The notes under the pieces: generated by a model | Seen by the model: the letters and a program-made list of their open reading frames with translations, nothing else | What the model was told of the DNA's origin: nothing | Database searches by the model: none | Part shown: piece after piece, positions 7,264 through 9,343 of the stretch | How the letters are laid out: every line of letters begins with the position of its first letter | Position numbering within the stretch: the first letter of the stretch is position 1 | Position numbers and translations under genes: made by a program | Assembly (NCBI RefSeq): GCF_014359955.1 | Contig: NZ_JACIYL010000099.1 | Location: 1-9,343 of the forward strand | From: Thermogutta sp. | Lineage (GTDB): Bacteria > Planctomycetota > Planctomycetia > Pirellulales > Thermoguttaceae | Reading direction: 5' to 3' | Length of the DNA stretch: 9,343 nt

Positions 7264-8163
7264 CTACCTCGGCGGTTTACGGAGGGGTTCTACCAGAACC
7301 GACGCCGAAAGCGGACAGGATGCCCTGCGGATGATCTCCGTGATCTGCCGGACCGTGTGCTTGGGTGTGCGATCTTTCACACACCAAAGCCAGGCTTCAT
7401 CGCTGGCACGAAGAAGTTTTGACAAAAAATTCTCGTTCCCCAACGGTGAGTAAACGAGCGTAAGTCCGTACCGCTGGCGACAGCCGTCGAAAAGACGGCG
7501 ACACTCGAGCCAGGCGGGCAACGAGGCCGGAACCGTTCCTGCCGGTAAAAATGAGACGCGACGGTCTTTCAGAAGGGCCTCGTCAGGGAGTGTTCCTCGG
7601 GCCAGGAGGCTGCCCAGCCCGGTGGACGCGTTGACTGTCACCCTTCTGGTCAGCGTGCCATTGAGTATGTCCGCGTCGATCACCAGGACGGACTCATCGC
7701 TTTTTTCAGCAACCTCGGCCGCCAGTCCCAAGATGACTCCTGGATCGAGGCTCTCGTCCATCAGGTGGACGCTCACCCAGCCCGTCTTTTGCGCTTTCCA
7801 ACCCAGTGCCAGGATGAGGACATCCACCACGTCCTGAAGATGATGACCGTATTGCTGCCGAAAAACACGGAGCTCGCGAAGGGATTGTTGTTCCCGTCGC
7901 GTGTCGGACTGAGCCGTCTTCATCCCCGCCTGCCGGGGAGCACTTTCCGCCGAGCCGCGAACGTGCGCTTCGTCCCGTCGCCATACCCGGATCGTTTCGC
8001 CCGGAGTTTCCGCTGCCGCATGCGACGGCGCCGCCTTCGACCTGCCCCCCGCGGAAGAAGCGTGTCCCGAAAACGGGATTGTGTGCGGTGCCCCGTCGCG
8101 CTCCCTCTCGAGTTGTTCGAGGGCGTCAACGATTCTCGCTGTGGGCTTTTCAGTCTGTGCCAT
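7264..8163 (-). CDS. Degenerate BY-kinase/CpsD-like P-loop protein lacking Walker A and B
   Basis: A 299-residue protein built like the cytoplasmic tyrosine kinases of exopolysaccharide synthesis (CpsD/CapB/Wzc type). Residues 10-22 (RIVDALEQLERER) match the short N-terminal helix often seen there, with a disordered linker to about 90. The kinase-like core follows: an EAYR-like helix (about 96-120), a strand (WVSVHLM), then VLVIDADILNG (159-169), which is a good Walker A' with D163 and D165, GLGSLLARG (182-190), and FLPAGTVPASLPAWLE (205-220), equivalent to the LPAG...P..LL segment. However, the P-loop expected as GEGKTT reads MDESLDPGVI (135-144) with no GK[ST], and the Walker B strand expected as IIDTPP reads LVYSPLG (237-242) with no aspartate. 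No tyrosine-rich tail is present. It is probably a non-catalytic regulator or scaffold. A TTG at 8175 is an alternative start; neither start has a strong ribosome site. It follows the partial gene by 31 bases and converges on the sulfatase. Confidence 0.75.
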   Translation of the reverse strand: MAQTEKPTARIVDALEQLERERDGAPHTIPFSGHASSAGGRSKAAPSHAAAETPGETIRVWRRDEAHVRGSAESAPRQAGMKTAQSDTRREQQSLRELRVFRQQYGHHLQDVVDVLILALGWKAQKTGWVSVHLMDESLDPGVILGLAAEVAEKSDESVLVIDADILNGTLTRRVTVNASTGLGSLLARGTLPDEALLKDRRVSFLPAGTVPASLPAWLECRRLFDGCRQRYGLTLVYSPLGNENFLSKLLRASDEAWLWCVKDRTPKHTVRQITEIIRRASCPLSASVLVEPLRKPPR

Positions 8164-8194
8164 AAAAAAGTCCAAAGGTCACGTAAATAACTGG

Positions 8195-9343
8195 TTACCG
8201 GGCATTGCGCAACTGACTGAACAGCGACTTGAAACGGCGTCGTACATGGGGCGGGGTAACTTGGGTGGTCTCCTTCACCGGTTGTTCTTCCGCTGCCGGA
8301 GATGGCTCGTTGGTTTCCAGTCCCCGGACACCCCCAACGATGTCTCGATCCCCGGGCCGCTGCGCGGCCGTCGAATTTGCAACCGTGGGTAACGGCGGAG
8401 ACTTTTCGGTTTTCCCGCCCTCCCTGTCGGCCTCGCAAACCGGGTCTGTACGTTCCCCAACTTCTTCCCACTCGACACCCTCCATGGGCGCGTCGTCACC
8501 GGGTGCACCGTGTGACTCGATCGCAGATGGTGCCATCACCCCGGCCGGTGGGAAGCGATCTTCCTCATCCGGTATTTCCGTACGGTCCCGCGCCACGTGA
8601 GTCAGTATCGGGTCCTCTTCACGCTGGGAAATGGGCTCCAGACTCTCATCAGAATCAGCAGCGCAAGCATTCGCCTGATGGGTGGTCGAGGCTATGTCCG
8701 CGGACCTACCTTCGTCATCCCCCGGTTTCTCCGGAGAACCGGTCCCGGACCGAGAATCGTCCCGACCAGCTGCCGGCATCCGGGGAGTCACAGGAATCTC
8801 CTGGGCAAACGTCTCCGCGAAAGGATCCCCCCAGTCATAAAAGACGAGTTCCACCTCGGGGCTTCGCATCGTTTGGGGGGACATCTCATTTTCCAGTTCC
8901 GAAACTGTGGCCACCACATCGTCAATCCGCGCGACCGGATCGGGTCGGTCCTGCAATCCCTCCGGCGGCTCGCGATCTGGCACACCTTCCAATGGCTCCT
9001 TTGAGGTGTGGCCGCCCGTCAGGAGATCGGTGGGGACTTCAAACGACTCATTGCTTTCGGGTGCCAAGGGTGAAACATCCAGCTCCCCATGCGGGCCGGC
9101 CAGTGATTGACCTTCCCGATCGCGCCAGCCCTGCCGGTCCGCTGGCTCGGTTGGGACACTCGCTCCACCCCCGGAGAGGTCCGCGGCGAGGTCCTGGACC
9201 GCATCACCTCCGATATCGGACCAGCTTCCAAATTCGACGACACTGCTTGCACCGCCCGACCGCGGAACAGGATCCCACGGGATGGGAAACTGCTGGAGAT
9301 CCGACCATGCTTCCTGCACGAGTTCCGGAGTGACCGTCTTCAG
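8195..9343 (-). CDS. Acidic, probably disordered protein with a basic C-terminal tail (5' end outside the window)
   Basis: The frame is open from the window edge to the stop at 8195, showing 382 residues. A GTG at 9319 could be a start but has no clear ribosome site, so the gene is called partial. I do not recognise a family. The sequence is rich in D, E, P, G and S with few long hydrophobic stretches, and no signal peptide, membrane helix or catalytic motif is visible. Two short hydrophobic islands stand out: LQQFPIPWDPVP near the visible start, and ELVFYDWGDPFAETFAQEIP about 140 residues later. The extreme C-terminus switches to a basic, amphipathic segment (RRRFKSLFSQLRNAR). Such islands and tail look like binding motifs on a flexible chain. 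It lies 31 bases upstream of the degenerate BY-kinase gene on the same strand, so they are probably one operon. The opposite-strand frame (8302-9333) is Arg/Pro/His-rich and looks like a shadow. Confidence 0.62.
   Translation of the reverse strand: MKTVTPELVQEAWSDLQQFPIPWDPVPRSGGASSVVEFGSWSDIGGDAVQDLAADLSGGGASVPTEPADRQGWRDREGQSLAGPHGELDVSPLAPESNESFEVPTDLLTGGHTSKEPLEGVPDREPPEGLQDRPDPVARIDDVVATVSELENEMSPQTMRSPEVELVFYDWGDPFAETFAQEIPVTPRMPAAGRDDSRSGTGSPEKPGDDEGRSADIASTTHQANACAADSDESLEPISQREEDPILTHVARDRTEIPDEEDRFPPAGVMAPSAIESHGAPGDDAPMEGVEWEEVGERTDPVCEADREGGKTEKSPPLPTVANSTAAQRPGDRDIVGGVRGLETNEPSPAAEEQPVKETTQVTPPHVRRRFKSLFSQLRNAR

Noticed and set aside
8302..9333. A 343-residue plus-strand frame opposite the acidic protein
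   Set aside because: It is Arg/Pro/His-rich with no domain. The minus-strand frame runs to the window edge and is in tandem with the next gene, so it is preferred, though neither has a known family.

Overview
The window looks like chromosomal DNA of a planctomycete. Three things point that way: a DUF1559-type prepilin-like protein with both the N-terminal methylation motif and the H-X9-DG box, which is a hallmark expansion of Planctomycetota; a secreted S1-type sulfatase; and a TIM-barrel sugar-phosphate isomerase/epimerase of the sort these genomes carry in many copies. The base composition is moderately GC-rich. The order is not certain; a Pirellulales-like organism is an inference only. 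I see no rRNA, tRNA, CRISPR array, insertion sequence or phage gene.

Layout from left to right. (1) 1-2174, plus strand: a Fur-box-like palindrome, a short DUF1559 protein, a compact PepSY-type membrane protein, and an overlapping small protein with a membrane helix at each end. (2) 2323-2904, minus strand: a DJ-1/PfpI-family protein, convergent with the first group and preceded by an excellent ribosome binding site. (3) 2905-3586: a 680-base divergent intergenic region with no convincing gene. (4) 3587-4603, plus: a sugar phosphate isomerase/epimerase, followed by a textbook intrinsic terminator (4686-4719). (5) 4779-5414, plus: a histidine phosphatase (phosphoglycerate-mutase-like). (6) 5415-5737: a gap with only a possible promoter. 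(7) 5738-7204, plus: an exported sulfatase. (8) 9343-7264, minus: two genes in tandem that converge on the sulfatase. One is a long acidic, probably disordered protein cut by the window edge. The other resembles a bacterial tyrosine kinase (CpsD/CapB/Wzc cytoplasmic domain) but has lost Walker A and Walker B.

The middle genes (isomerase, phosphatase, sulfatase, PfpI) look like ordinary separately expressed metabolic genes. The two parts most worth pursuing are the minus-strand pair at the right end, where a seemingly dead BY-kinase-fold protein sits beside a disordered acidic protein, probably at the edge of an exopolysaccharide locus outside the window; and the left-end DUF1559/PepSY/small-membrane-protein group, whose upstream palindrome suggests iron regulation.
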